From: Novosphingopyxis sp965218915 | Lineage (GTDB): Bacteria > Pseudomonadota > Alphaproteobacteria > Sphingomonadales > Sphingomonadaceae | Reading direction: 5' to 3' | NCBI RefSeq assembly: GCF_965218915.1 | Contig: NZ_OZ244708.1 | Coordinates: forward strand, 2,170,001-2,234,000 | Length of the DNA: 64,000 nt | Part shown: piece by piece, positions 26,080 through 34,785 of the stretch | How positions within the stretch are numbered: position 1 is the stretch's first letter | How the letters are laid out: every line of letters begins with the position of its first letter | Notes under the pieces: generated by a model | Databases searched by the model: none | Told to the model about the DNA's origin: nothing | What the model saw: the letters and a program-made list of their open reading frames with translations, nothing else | Position numbers and translations under genes: made by a program

Positions 26080-26176
26080 GGCGCATGCTTTGCGTATTCA
26101 CAGGCTCCGCGTCAATGCGGGCGCTTGCCGTTGCCGCGCCGATTTTCTATCGCGCGGGCTTAGGGAGTATGCAGGC

Positions 26177-27493
26177 ATGACCGATCGTTCAGACCATGGG
26201 TCACGGCATTGGACGGCGCGATTGAGCGCGCAGGGTTGGGCCACGTTGGCTGGGATCGCCGCGATCGTCTTCTTCTGCATCAATATCCAGCATCCCCATG
26301 CGCTGTTTTTCGACGAAACCTATTATGTGCCCGCCGCGCGCAACCTGATCGATCTCAGCACGCCGCTGAACCAGGAACATCCGCCTTTCGCCAAATGCCT
26401 GATCGCGCTCGGCATCACGATCTTCGGCGACGATGCCTGGGGCTGGCGCCTGCCGAGCGCCCTGTTCGGCGGGATCGCGCTGTTCGGCGCGCTGATGTTC
26501 GTATGGGAGCTGTACCGCAGCGCGCGCATCGCCGTGCTGACCGGCATCTTTTTGATCGCCGGGCACCTGCTGTTCATCCAGTCGCGGATCGCCATGCTCG
26601 ACATTTTCATGGCGGCGTTCCTGATGCTGGCCTTGTGGCAGATCGCCGCCGCGGTGCGGGCCACCAGCGGCGCGCGGAAGCGGCTGGCATGGGCCGGCGC
26701 GATGCTCGGTCTGTCGATCGCCTGCAAATGGACCGCAGCGCCCTATGGCCTGGCGATCGGTGTCGGTTTCCTGCTGTGGCGGGGGGGCGGGCTGGGCCGG
26801 CGTGCCTGGAACCTCAAGACGCTGCTCATGGACCGGAGCGCCGGGCCGGTGCGCGGCGTCTCGCTGCTGGAAGCGGGGCTGCTTTTGGGCCTGCTGCCCG
26901 CGATCGTCTATCTCGCCACCTTCATTCCGATGTTCTTCTTCGCCGACAAAGCGGTGCCGCCTGCCGATATTCTATCCTATCAATGGCAGATGGCAAAGCG
27001 ACAGTCCGGAACCATGGCGCCGCACCCCTATTCCAGCGTCTGGTGGCAGTGGATCATCGACGAGCGGCCGATCTGGTATCTTTACGAACAGGCGGAGGGT
27101 GCGATCCGCGGCGTATTGCTGCTCGGCAATCCGATCGTCATGTGGGCGGGGCTGCCGGCGCTGATCCTGAGCGTGATGATGGGCGTGAAGCTGAAAAACT
27201 GGGCGCTGTTCGTGCCGACCGGCCTGTGGCTCGTTGGCGTGGAAATCTGGATCGTCCTGCCCAAGAAAGTGACCTTCTATCACCATTATCTCGTGCCCAG
27301 TTTCTTCCTGATCATCGCGCTGGCGGCGACGATCGACTATCTCTGGCTGCGCGACCGCAAATATGTCGCGCCCGCCATCCTGCTGTTCGCGGCGCTGGCG
27401 GTGTTCGTCGATTTCTACCCCATCCTATCGGCCATGCCGTTGAGCGGGTCGCAGGCGTTCAACCATTGGATGTGGCTGCCAAGCTGGCGGTGA
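26177..27493 (+). CDS. PMT-family (GT39) protein mannosyltransferase-like membrane protein
   Basis: The 438-residue protein has about ten membrane segments. The first periplasmic loop carries ALFFDETYYVPAARN, the acidic DE motif of GT39/GT-C enzymes, then PLNQEHPPFAKCLIALG, a hallmark of PMT proteins; FIQSRIAMLDIFMAAF and ACKWTAAPYGL follow. Such enzymes transfer a sugar from a polyprenyl-phosphate donor to an acceptor outside the cytoplasm. The convergent neighbour at 27688 is a GT2-GtrA fusion of the kind that makes polyprenyl-phosphate sugars, so the two could be donor and transfer steps. Acceptor (protein or glycolipid) not known. Start at 26177, 97 bases from metZ, divergent. Confidence 0.88.
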   Translation: MTDRSDHGSRHWTARLSAQGWATLAGIAAIVFFCINIQHPHALFFDETYYVPAARNLIDLSTPLNQEHPPFAKCLIALGITIFGDDAWGWRLPSALFGGIALFGALMFVWELYRSARIAVLTGIFLIAGHLLFIQSRIAMLDIFMAAFLMLALWQIAAAVRATSGARKRLAWAGAMLGLSIACKWTAAPYGLAIGVGFLLWRGGGLGRRAWNLKTLLMDRSAGPVRGVSLLEAGLLLGLLPAIVYLATFIPMFFFADKAVPPADILSYQWQMAKRQSGTMAPHPYSSVWWQWIIDERPIWYLYEQAEGAIRGVLLLGNPIVMWAGLPALILSVMMGVKLKNWALFVPTGLWLVGVEIWIVLPKKVTFYHHYLVPSFFLIIALAATIDYLWLRDRKYVAPAILLFAALAVFVDFYPILSAMPLSGSQAFNHWMWLPSWR

Positions 27494-27545
27494 TGCGGAA
27501 GACGCATCGCTACGCGCGGTGTTCCCGACTACATTCCCAAAACGG

Positions 27546-27628
27546 CGTCATTCCGGGCTTGACCCGGGATCCAGGGCGGGATGGCACTGCTGCTGGGCCC
27601 TGGATCCCGGATCAAGTCCGGGATGACG
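27546..27628. repeat. Intergenic palindromic repeat (CGTCATTCCGGG type)
   Basis: Two arms, CGTCATTCCGGGCTTGACCCGG and CCGGATCAAGTCCGGGATGACG, enclose ATCCAGGGC...GCCCTGGAT, itself an inverted repeat. It lies between convergent glycosyltransferase genes. Confidence 0.8.
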
Positions 27629-27687
27629 TTCCGCGTCGGGGGAGCCGCCGTTTCAAATGCATGGGCTGCAAGCGCCAGAGCAGGCGT

Positions 27688-28869
27688 CTAGTACCGCCCC
27701 CACACGAACCGGCTCGACAGCGCGAAATTCCACACCGCGCCCACCAGAATCCCCGCCAGCGCGGACAGCGTGAAGCCGACATAGGATTCGTCGTAGAGAA
27801 ACGCGGCTATCCCGACATTGGCGACCGCGCCGACGCTGCAGAACAGGCAGAAACTGATCCACCCGCGCAGCATGGGCACGAAACCGGCAAGGCGCTTGTC
27901 GCGATAGGTCAGCGCGTTGTTGAGGAAGAAGTTGAACGTCATCGCGCCGATCGTCGCGCAGGCCTGCGACAGGATGAACGCCGTGTCGCGGGCAACGACG
28001 GAGCCAGTCTTCAGCCCTCCGAACACGCTCGTTAGGATCGCGAAATGCACCGCGATGCCGACCACGCCGATCGTCGCGAACAGGGCGAAGCGCACCGGCA
28101 GGATACGGCCGAACAGGCGGTCGTACAACGCCAGCAGATATTCGAACGCCACCACCCGGTCGAGCTTGCTTTCGCCCTCCTCGCGCACCGAAAAAGTGTA
28201 AGGCAGTTCGGCGATCCTCATCGGCTCGCGTGCCACGGTGACGATATCGAGCAGGATCTTGAAGCCGATGCCGGACAGCTTGGGCGCGACGCGGCGAAAA
28301 CGCTCGGAGCGAATCATGAAGAAACCGCTCATCGGATCGCTGAGCGTCAGGTTCAGCAATTTCGTGCCGATCCGCGTGGCGAATTGCGATTTCCTGAGCC
28401 GTGCCTCGTCCCAGTCGCCGGTGCCGCCGCCCTCGACGAAGCGCGAGCCGACCACGAGGTCCAGTTTTTCATCCTCGCGCAGCTTGGCCATCATCAGCGG
28501 CAACAGGTTTGCATCATGCTGCAGATCGGCGTCCATCACCGCGACCAGGGGTGCGCCGGTGGCCATTATCCCCTCGATACAGGCCGAGCTCAGCCCGCGC
28601 CGCCCGAGCCGTTCGATCACGCGGATGCGCCGGTCCGCGCGCGATCGGTCGCGCAGCATCTGCGCGGTGTGATCGGGGCTGTTGTCGTCGACGAACACCG
28701 CCTCCCAGACGATGCCCTCCAGCACGCGGCCCAGCGTGGCGATCACGCGGTCGACATTGGACGCTTCGTTGAACGTGGGCAGGACGACCGCCAGTTCGAT
28801 CGCATGCTCGTGTCGGATATCCCCCGGAATCATGGGCGCCTCCCTGCCCTGCCCGCGCGCCTCAATCAA
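27688..28869 (-). CDS. GT2 polyprenyl-phosphate glycosyltransferase fused to GtrA domain
   Basis: Residues about 25-250 form a DPM1-like GT2 catalytic domain: VVLPTFNEASNV, FVDDNSPDHT, VMDADLQHD (DXD-type), GGTGDWDEARLRKS and LPYTFSVREEGESKL. From about residue 262 four hydrophobic segments form a GtrA-like membrane domain (FALFATIGVVGIAVHFAIL, FNFFLNNALTYRD near a conserved motif). The enzyme should charge polyprenyl phosphate with a hexose (mannose or glucose) and the GtrA part may help flip or anchor it. The ATG at 28869 overlaps the recO stop; one at 28833 (MIPGDIRHEH) is also possible. It pairs in context with the PMT-type gene at 26177. Confidence 0.9.
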   Translation of the reverse strand: MIEARGQGREAPMIPGDIRHEHAIELAVVLPTFNEASNVDRVIATLGRVLEGIVWEAVFVDDNSPDHTAQMLRDRSRADRRIRVIERLGRRGLSSACIEGIMATGAPLVAVMDADLQHDANLLPLMMAKLREDEKLDLVVGSRFVEGGGTGDWDEARLRKSQFATRIGTKLLNLTLSDPMSGFFMIRSERFRRVAPKLSGIGFKILLDIVTVAREPMRIAELPYTFSVREEGESKLDRVVAFEYLLALYDRLFGRILPVRFALFATIGVVGIAVHFAILTSVFGGLKTGSVVARDTAFILSQACATIGAMTFNFFLNNALTYRDKRLAGFVPMLRGWISFCLFCSVGAVANVGIAAFLYDESYVGFTLSALAGILVGAVWNFALSSRFVWGRY

Positions 28870-29596
28870 GCATCCGCTGGATGCGCGCGATCATTTGTTC
28901 ACGCCCGGCCATGATATCGGAGCGCCGTTCGGCGAACAGGCTGCGCTCCAGGAAGAAACCGGTGAGCGCGAAGCCATCGATAATATCGCGCCAGTCGGGT
29001 CGCTCGTCGGCGATCAGGAAGCGCGGCAAGGGCAGCAGCCGCGTCTTGTAACCCTCGCCCGCGGCGCGCGACACTGCGCGCGCGCTGCGCGGGCTGACAT
29101 AGGCCAGATCGTCGGCCGCCCCGGTCGCCGCGCAGCTCGAAAGGTCGAGCCCGAAGCCCAATTCGGCGAGCAGCAGCAGCTCGTAGCGCGCCATCGCCGT
29201 CGCCCAGCCGCGCGCCGAGGGTGCGTGGCAGATCGCATCGAGCAGCGCCGACAGCGCCAGGTAAAGCCGCGGATAGACGTTCTCCTCGGGCAAGGTCGCG
29301 GCGGTCAGCGTGGTCGCCCAGTCGAGCGCGGCGGCGGCGAGCGGCTCGCCGAGCCACGGCGCGCGGCTGGCCACCAGCTCCACGGTCAGCCCGGCGAGTT
29401 GCTCCGGCGTGCGCGCGCGGAACTCCGCCTGCACCAGGTTCGACGGTATCAGGATCGGCCGCACCCGCCGCGACCGCCCGCCGCGCACATAGCCCGCGAT
29501 CAGCCCGCCCTCCGGCGTGAACAGCCGCGCGATCGCGCCGTGCTCGCCATGATGGCGCACGGAGCAGACGATGGCCTGGGTCGAGAGATGGGGCAT
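28862..29596 (-). CDS. recO: DNA repair protein RecO
   Basis: The 244-residue protein has the RecO OB-fold beginning TQAIVCSVRHHGEHGAIARLFTPEGGLIAGYVRGG, then the helical domain with VYPRLYLALSALLDAI and ARYELLLLAELGFGLDLSSCAATG. RecO loads RecA on SSB-coated gaps together with RecR. The zinc-type cysteines common in other RecO proteins are reduced to one visible Cys in this part. Length and order are normal. Transcription runs into the overlapping glycosyltransferase. Confidence 0.92.
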   Translation of the reverse strand: MPHLSTQAIVCSVRHHGEHGAIARLFTPEGGLIAGYVRGGRSRRVRPILIPSNLVQAEFRARTPEQLAGLTVELVASRAPWLGEPLAAAALDWATTLTAATLPEENVYPRLYLALSALLDAICHAPSARGWATAMARYELLLLAELGFGLDLSSCAATGAADDLAYVSPRSARAVSRAAGEGYKTRLLPLPRFLIADERPDWRDIIDGFALTGFFLERSLFAERRSDIMAGREQMIARIQRMLD

Positions 29597-29708
29597 ATTC
29601 TAGTCTGCCCCCCAAATCGATAGCCCTGAGCCTCTCGAGAGCCTCTTACGATATCAAGCCGCCCTCCGACAGGGTAATTACATCGGCCACAAAGTCGTCC
29701 CACTTGCT

Positions 29709-29784
29709 CGTCACCCCAGCGAAAGCTGGGGTCTCGGGCCCGAACGCAAGAACGCCCGAGATGCCAGCTTTCGCTGGCATGACG
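29709..29784. repeat. Intergenic palindromic repeat (CCAGCGAAAGCTGG type)
   Basis: CGTCACCCCAGCGAAAGCTGG and CCAGCTTTCGCTGGCATGACG are inverted arms around CTCGGGC...GCCCGAG. It lies in the 270-base gap upstream of recO, where I see no gene. Confidence 0.8.
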
Positions 29785-29867
29785 AACGAATGCTATTCAA
29801 AATATACGCTATCCAACGTTCGTCAAACTGAGACTGCAACGACGCAAGCTCGTTCGAGGAGCCGGAT

Positions 29868-30095
29868 CTACGATTTCATTCGGCAGTGGTCAGTAGATCG
29901 CGCAGCGAATGCAAGGCAGGATCGGATAGCATCGGCGGTGACGTAAGGGAAGTCATCGAGGATATCCTGCTCGCTCGCTCCCCCAGCCAAAATATCGAGA
30001 ATATCGCTCACCCGCGTTCTCGTGCCGTCGATCACCGGGCGGCCGCCGCAAATCTCCGGGATGGAAGACAAAAGGGGAAATCCGGCGATAGACAT
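29868..30095 (-). CDS. DUF433 family protein (antitoxin-like)
   Basis: The 75-residue protein has the DUF433 signature PEICGGRPVIDGTRTRVSDILD, followed by ASEQDILDDFPYVTADAIRSCLAFAA, a small HTH-like fold. Members are usually the first gene of a toxin-antitoxin pair followed by a PIN-like DUF5615 toxin. No such partner is visible downstream (29597-29867), so it is an orphan here. Its codon use is slightly less GC-rich than its neighbours. Confidence 0.8.
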   Translation of the reverse strand: MSIAGFPLLSSIPEICGGRPVIDGTRTRVSDILDILAGGASEQDILDDFPYVTADAIRSCLAFAARSTDHCRMKS

Positions 30096-30175
30096 TCAAG
30101 CCAGCGGCCCCTCAAGATGCCATCCGTCAACGGACATAGACCAAATCATCCGCTCACTTACAAAGAGCGCCTCGC

Positions 30176-30493
30176 CTAGGCGGGCAAACCGCCCTCTGTC
30201 CCGACAAGTCTTTGGTCGCCACCCATTTGCAAGGAAATCTGCTGCCTGATTTCGTTTCGTTTCTCTCGGATCATTCCAGGAATCAAAAACGCATCGATGA
30301 GTATCCAGACAAAACCGATAACAATAAAATAGGACAGGATTTGAAGAACTGCGGTACCCGGGCGTCCAAGATAGAAGCGATGTGCGCTCACGAACCACAG
30401 AAAAAACCAGAGCAGGTATGCCGCACCTGTACTCGGCCCGTCATTCGTGACGCGTTGCTCGATCAAACTCAGTTCTGCCGTCGACAGGGCCAT
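30176..30493 (-). CDS. TM2 domain-containing membrane protein
   Basis: The 105-residue protein carries a TM2 module: AAYLLWFFLWFVSAHRFYLGRPGTAVLQILSYF and IGFVWILIDAFLIPGMI, two membrane helices joined by the HRFYLG turn that defines the family. Function of bacterial TM2 proteins is unknown. It lies upstream of the DUF433 gene and downstream of uvrC on the same strand. Confidence 0.85.
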   Translation of the reverse strand: MALSTAELSLIEQRVTNDGPSTGAAYLLWFFLWFVSAHRFYLGRPGTAVLQILSYFIVIGFVWILIDAFLIPGMIREKRNEIRQQISLQMGGDQRLVGTEGGLPA

Positions 30494-30545
30494 CTAAAAT
30501 TCCCCCAACCAAGAAAACCACCATCGATGGTAGCGTCATTTTCCG

Positions 30546-32498
30546 TCAGCGCACATGAAAAAAGTCATAGACCGTCTGCGCCACGCTGTCGTTGACGCCG
30601 GGCGCACGTTTCAAGTTGTCGAGGCTGGCGCTCTTGACCGCCTTGGCGGTGCCGAAATGCATCAGCAGCGCGCGCTTGCGGGCCGGGCCGATGCCGGGCA
30701 CCTCGTCGAGCGGGCTGGTGCCCATCGATTTTGCGCGTTTCTGGCGGTGCGCGCCGATGGCGAAACGGTGTGCCTCGTCGCGCAGCCGCTGGAGGTAGAA
30801 CATGGCGGCGCCGTTGGGCGGCAGCGTGAAATCGCGGCCGTCTGGCATGTGAAACACCTCGCGCCCGTCGCGCCCGTGATGCGGGCCCTTGGCCACGCCG
30901 ACCAGCGCGACATCCTCGATGCCCAGTTCTTCCAGCGCCGCCATCGATGCGGAGACCTGTCCGCGCCCGCCGTCGATCAGCACCAGATCGGGCCAGTCGC
31001 CTTTTTCGCGGTCGGGGTCTTCCTTCTGCGCGCGGGCGAAGCGGCGTTCGAGCACCTCGCGCATCATCGCGAAATCGTCGCCCGGCGCGGTCTCGGGACG
31101 CTTGATGTTGAACTTGCGATAGGCGTTCTTGCGGAACCCCTCCGGCCCCGCGACCACCATCGCGCCGATCGCGTTGGTGCCCTGGATGTGGCTGTTGTCG
31201 TAGACCTCGATCCGGTCCGGCGGACCGTCCAGATCGAACAGCTCGGCGACCTCCGCGAGCAGCTTCGTCTGGCTCGCGCCCTCGGCCAGCTTGCGGTCGA
31301 GCGCCTCCACCGCGTTGCGGCAGGCCTGGTCCATCATCTTGCGCCGATCGCCGCGCTGCGGCACGGTGATCGACACCCTGATCCCGGCGCGTTCGGACAG
31401 CGCCTCGCAAAACAGTTCGGGCTCCGCCAGTTCGCGGTCGAGCAGCAACAGCTTCGACGGCGGCACTTCCTCGTAGAATTGCGCCAGAAAACTTGCCAGC
31501 ACCTCTTCATCGGGCACATCCTTCACATGGGCTGGAAAGAAGCTGCGATGGCCCCAATTCTGGCCCGCGCGAATGAAAAAGGCCTGGATGCAGACCTGGC
31601 CACCCTTGCTCGCCAGCGCGAAGATGTCCGCGTCAGACAGGCCCTGCGCGCTGATCGCCTGGCTGCCTTGTATAAAGGTGAGCGCTTTCAGCCGGTCGCG
31701 GTAGAGCGCCGCCATCTCGAAATCGAGATTTTCCGCGGCCTGCTCCATCTGCTTGCCCAGTTTCTCCTGCACACCGGTCGATTTTCCGCCGAGGAAATCC
31801 TGCGCGTCGCCGACCAGTTCGGCATAATCCGCCTCGTCGATCCGGCCGACGCAGGGCGCCGAGCAGCGGTTGATCTGATAGAGCAGGCACGGCCGCGAGC
31901 GGTTGTTGAAGAAGCTGTCGGTGCAGCTTCTGAGCAAAAACATCTTTTGAAGCGCGTTGAGCGTGCGGCCGACCGAGCCCGCGCTGGCGAACGGTCCGTA
32001 ATATTGACCCTTCGCCCGGCGCGCGCCGCGATGCTTCTGGATGCGCGGGAAGGCGTGGTCCTGGCGCAGCAAAATATAGGGGAAGCTTTTGTCGTCGCGC
32101 AGCAGGACATTATAAGGTGGCCGGTAGCGCTTGATCAGCTGCGCCTCGAGCAGCAGCGCCTCGGCCTCGCTCTCGGTGGTCACGATCGTCATGCCGCGGG
32201 TTTGCGAGACCATGCGCTGCAGCCGCGCGGGCAGCTGCGCCCATTGCGTGTAGTTCACCACCCGCGATTTCAGGCTGCGCGCCTTGCCGACATAGAGCAC
32301 CTCGCCGCCGCTATCGTGCATGCGGTAGACGCCGGGGCGCTGCGGCAGCGTCTTCCACACGTTGCGGATCGCGGCCACGCCCGCCTCCAGGTCCGGCTGA
32401 TCGGACCCGCGCACGGTATAGGCGGATTTTTCCTCATTGAACCGGCTCGGCGCATTGGGCTGATCCGGGCGCCCGGCTTTGTTTTCAGGTGGAGGCAT
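30546..32498 (-). CDS. uvrC: Excinuclease ABC subunit C
   Basis: The 650-residue protein has the GIY-YIG nuclease domain for the 3' incision (PGVYRMHDSGGEVLYVGKARSLKSRV), the Cys-containing segment CLLYQINRCSAPCVGRID, the UVR motif region (MEQAAENLDFEMAALYRDRL), the RNase H-like 5' nuclease (RIEVYDNSHIQGTNAIGAMVV, LVLIDGGRGQVSAS) and C-terminal HhH repeats (LDEVPGIGPARKRALLMHFG). It performs dual incision in nucleotide excision repair. The N-terminal 40 residues are a low-complexity extension; a start further in is possible but none is better supported. Confidence 0.95.
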   Translation of the reverse strand: MPPPENKAGRPDQPNAPSRFNEEKSAYTVRGSDQPDLEAGVAAIRNVWKTLPQRPGVYRMHDSGGEVLYVGKARSLKSRVVNYTQWAQLPARLQRMVSQTRGMTIVTTESEAEALLLEAQLIKRYRPPYNVLLRDDKSFPYILLRQDHAFPRIQKHRGARRAKGQYYGPFASAGSVGRTLNALQKMFLLRSCTDSFFNNRSRPCLLYQINRCSAPCVGRIDEADYAELVGDAQDFLGGKSTGVQEKLGKQMEQAAENLDFEMAALYRDRLKALTFIQGSQAISAQGLSDADIFALASKGGQVCIQAFFIRAGQNWGHRSFFPAHVKDVPDEEVLASFLAQFYEEVPPSKLLLLDRELAEPELFCEALSERAGIRVSITVPQRGDRRKMMDQACRNAVEALDRKLAEGASQTKLLAEVAELFDLDGPPDRIEVYDNSHIQGTNAIGAMVVAGPEGFRKNAYRKFNIKRPETAPGDDFAMMREVLERRFARAQKEDPDREKGDWPDLVLIDGGRGQVSASMAALEELGIEDVALVGVAKGPHHGRDGREVFHMPDGRDFTLPPNGAAMFYLQRLRDEAHRFAIGAHRQKRAKSMGTSPLDEVPGIGPARKRALLMHFGTAKAVKSASLDNLKRAPGVNDSVAQTVYDFFHVR

Positions 32499-32564
32499 GG
32501 GGGGAAGATAGGGGGTGCGCGGCGGCTAGGGAAGCGGGAGCGGGCGACGAAGTCTCTATAGCAT

Positions 32565-32647
32565 CGTCATCCCGGGCTCGACCCGGGATCCAGGGCCCAG
32601 CCGCAGGGCCATCTCGCCCTGGATCCCGGATCAAGTCCGGGATGACG
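32565..32647. repeat. Intergenic palindromic repeat (CGTCATCCCGGG type)
   Basis: CGTCATCCCGGGCTCGACCCGGG and CCGGATCAAGTCCGGGATGACG flank ATCCAGGGC...GCCCTGGAT. It lies between atpF and uvrC and may act as an RNA-end hairpin for the atp transcript. Confidence 0.8.
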
Positions 32648-32677
32648 GGAAAATTGCGAAAGGGGCTCCGGCGAGCC

Positions 32678-33238
32678 TCAGTTCAGCGCCTTGATCGCGT
32701 TGTCGATCATCGGCTTGTCGGCCGCGGCGTTGTGCTGGTCGGCGATCAGTTCCTGCGCGGCCATGGCGGCGGCGGCGGCGGCGCGGGCACGCAGATCGCT
32801 GACCGCGCTGCGTTCGGCCGCGCCGATCTTGTCCTTCGCCATCTGTTCGCGCCGGGCGACAAGATTGCGCGAATCCTTCTGCGCCTTGGCGATCAGCTGC
32901 GCGGCCTCGGTCCGGGCCTGTTCCAGGATCGCGGCGGCATCGCCCGCGCTCGCCTGCTGCTGGCGTTTGGCCTCGGCGAGCAGCGCTTCGGCGTCCTTGC
33001 GGATCGCCTCCGCATCGTCGAGCGACCGCCTCGTCGCGGCGATGCGCGCGTCGAGCCCGGCGGTCAGCGTCTTGTGCGCCTTTAGCCAGACAATCGCGAC
33101 AACGATGAAAATACTGACGCCGACATAGACCCAGCCCTCTGCGTTGAGACCGAGCAGATAGGGGCCATGATCGTCCGGCGCATGCACTTCCGCGCTCGTG
33201 CCGCCCACGGCCTGTTCCGCCACCACTGCATGGGTCAT
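32678..33238 (-). CDS. atpF: F0F1 ATP synthase subunit b
   Basis: A 186-residue protein with one N-terminal membrane segment (WVYVGVSIFIVVAIVWL) and a long charged, heptad-like helix to the end. This is the second of two b-type genes; with b' it forms the peripheral stalk. Its ATG overlaps the stop of the b' gene (ATGA), so the two are translationally coupled. The Ala-rich stretch ARAAAAAAMAAQELIAD is normal for the stalk. Confidence 0.92.
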   Translation of the reverse strand: MTHAVVAEQAVGGTSAEVHAPDDHGPYLLGLNAEGWVYVGVSIFIVVAIVWLKAHKTLTAGLDARIAATRRSLDDAEAIRKDAEALLAEAKRQQQASAGDAAAILEQARTEAAQLIAKAQKDSRNLVARREQMAKDKIGAAERSAVSDLRARAAAAAAMAAQELIADQHNAAADKPMIDNAIKALN

Positions 33239-33735
33239 CAGCTTGCGCCCCCCGCCAGTGCGGCCTTGGCGGCGCCGCGCGCCTTGGCCTCGGGCGGGGC
33301 CTTGCCGGTGATGCGATCGACGATGGAGACCGCGCTTTCGGTGGCCACCGTCTCGATCTCCTGCATCGCCGCGGCGCGCGCTTCGGCGATCCGCCCCTCG
33401 GCGGCCTCGATCTCGACATCGCTGGCCCTGGTCGCTTCGGCGAGCCGCGCCTCGGTGGTGCGGCCGGCTTCGGTCTTGGCATCAGCCAGCGCCACGCGCG
33501 CATCGTCACGCGCCTTGGCGATACCGGCCTTGTAATCCGCTTCCAGCTGGTCGGCGGACTGTTTGGCCGCGGCGGCGGCGTCGATGTCGCCGTTCACCTT
33601 ATCCTCGCGATGCTCCATGACCCGGCCCAGCTTCGGCAGCGTCAACCGCACGACCCCGAAATACAGGATCGCGAAGAATATCCCCAGCCAGAACAGCTGC
33701 GGGATCAGGACGGTGTCGAATTCGAACTGGGGCAT
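33238..33735 (-). CDS. atpF': F0F1 ATP synthase subunit b'
   Basis: A 165-residue protein with the membrane segment LIPQLFWLGIFFAILYFGVV followed by TLPKLGRVMEHREDKVNGDIDAA, the beginning of b' in Alphaproteobacteria. The rest is a coiled-coil stalk rich in Ala, Glu and Lys. Having separate b and b' genes is typical of phototroph-related and alphaproteobacterial Fo operons. It follows atpE by 37 bases. Confidence 0.92.
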   Translation of the reverse strand: MPQFEFDTVLIPQLFWLGIFFAILYFGVVRLTLPKLGRVMEHREDKVNGDIDAAAAAKQSADQLEADYKAGIAKARDDARVALADAKTEAGRTTEARLAEATRASDVEIEAAEGRIAEARAAAMQEIETVATESAVSIVDRITGKAPPEAKARGAAKAALAGGAS

Positions 33736-33772
33736 GGGTTCGCTCAGTCAGCCTATTACGGTTCGGCCGGGC

Positions 33773-33997
33773 TCAGGAAAAGGCCAGCGCCAGCGCGACG
33801 ACGGCGGCGATCAGGCCGAGCGCCTCGGTCACGGCGAAACCGAAGATCAGGCGTCCGCCCATCTTGGCATCGGCTTCCGGATTGCGGAGCGCGCTGTTCA
33901 GATACTGGCCGAAGATCGAGCCGACGCCGATGGCCGCCAGGCCCGCACCGATGGCCGCAAGTCCAGCGCCGATTACGCGTGCTGCTTCAGGATCCAT
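33773..33997 (-). CDS. atpE: F0F1 ATP synthase subunit c
   Basis: The 74-residue hairpin protein has two membrane helices (AARVIGAGLAAIGAGLAAIGVGSIFG and LIFGFAVTEALGLIAAVVALAL). The proton-binding carboxylate is the Glu in FAVTEALGL. The loop between helices carries NSALRNPEAD, with the conserved RNP contact for the rotor. It forms the c-ring. Confidence 0.95.
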   Translation of the reverse strand: MDPEAARVIGAGLAAIGAGLAAIGVGSIFGQYLNSALRNPEADAKMGGRLIFGFAVTEALGLIAAVVALALAFS

Positions 33998-34030
33998 GTC
34001 GTATTCCTTTCGTAAGATTTATTTGATCGA

Positions 34031-34780
34031 TTAGTGAAGGTTGATCGCATCGTTGAGATAGATCGAGGCGAGAAGCGCGAAGACATAGGCCTGCACGACG
34101 GCGATCAGGATTTCGAGCGCGGTCAGCGCCACGTTCACCGCCAGCGGCAGGATGCCGAGCACATAAGGGAGCGCGCCGAAACTTCCGAGCGCCACCACAA
34201 AGGTGCCGAACACCTTTAGCAGGACATGGCCCGCGGTCATGTTCGCGAACAGACGAATGGCGAGCGTGAACGGACGCGAGAGGAAGCTCAGAAACTCGAT
34301 CAGGCCCACAAACACGGCCAGCGGGAAGAAGGTGTTCTTCGGCCAGAACAGGCTGAGGAACTTGAAGCCGTGCTTCCAGAAACCGACGATGCAGACAATG
34401 ATGAACACCAGAAACGCAAGGCCCAGCGTCACCGCGATATGGCTGGTCGGCGTAAACGCGCCGACCCAGGGGATCAGGCCCAGGATATTGCAGGCTAGCA
34501 CGAACACGAACACCGCGAAGATCAGCGGCGCGAAGGCGCGGCCCTTGGGGCCGACATTCTCGTCCAGCATGCTCCGGATGAAATCATAGATATATTCGAC
34601 CGCGGCCTGCCAGCGGCCGGGCACCAGTTGTGGCCGTGCGGTGCCGACGAACAGGAAGATCGCGATCGCGGCGAGCGCGATGAGCATCCACAGCGAGCTG
34701 TTGGTAAAGCTGAGATCATAGCCGTTCGCCTGAATCGGCTGCAGCACCTTGATCTCGAACTGTTCCATCGGATTGGCCAC
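34031..34780 (-). CDS. atpB: F0F1 ATP synthase subunit a
   Basis: The GTG at 34780 is taken as start because AGGAAG lies eight bases upstream; an ATG four codons in (34768) has no such site. The 249-residue protein has five to six membrane segments, and the essential arginine lies in PFTLAIRLFANMTAGHVLLK. ANILGLIPWVGAFTPTSHI and AYVFALLASIYLNDAI are further subunit a landmarks. It provides the proton half-channels of Fo. It lies five bases downstream of atpI. Confidence 0.93.
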   Translation of the reverse strand: MANPMEQFEIKVLQPIQANGYDLSFTNSSLWMLIALAAIAIFLFVGTARPQLVPGRWQAAVEYIYDFIRSMLDENVGPKGRAFAPLIFAVFVFVLACNILGLIPWVGAFTPTSHIAVTLGLAFLVFIIVCIVGFWKHGFKFLSLFWPKNTFFPLAVFVGLIEFLSFLSRPFTLAIRLFANMTAGHVLLKVFGTFVVALGSFGALPYVLGILPLAVNVALTALEILIAVVQAYVFALLASIYLNDAINLH

Positions 34781-34785
34781 GGCGC

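Noticed and set aside
26080..26176. SAM-II riboswitch upstream of metZ
   Set aside because: The 97-base gap has neither the conserved loop sequences nor the pseudoknot arms of SAM-II that I looked for by eye.
30555..32561. A 668-codon open frame on the plus strand opposite uvrC
   Set aside because: It is a mirror frame caused by high GC codon use; uvrC on the minus strand has complete family motifs, and the plus frame has none.
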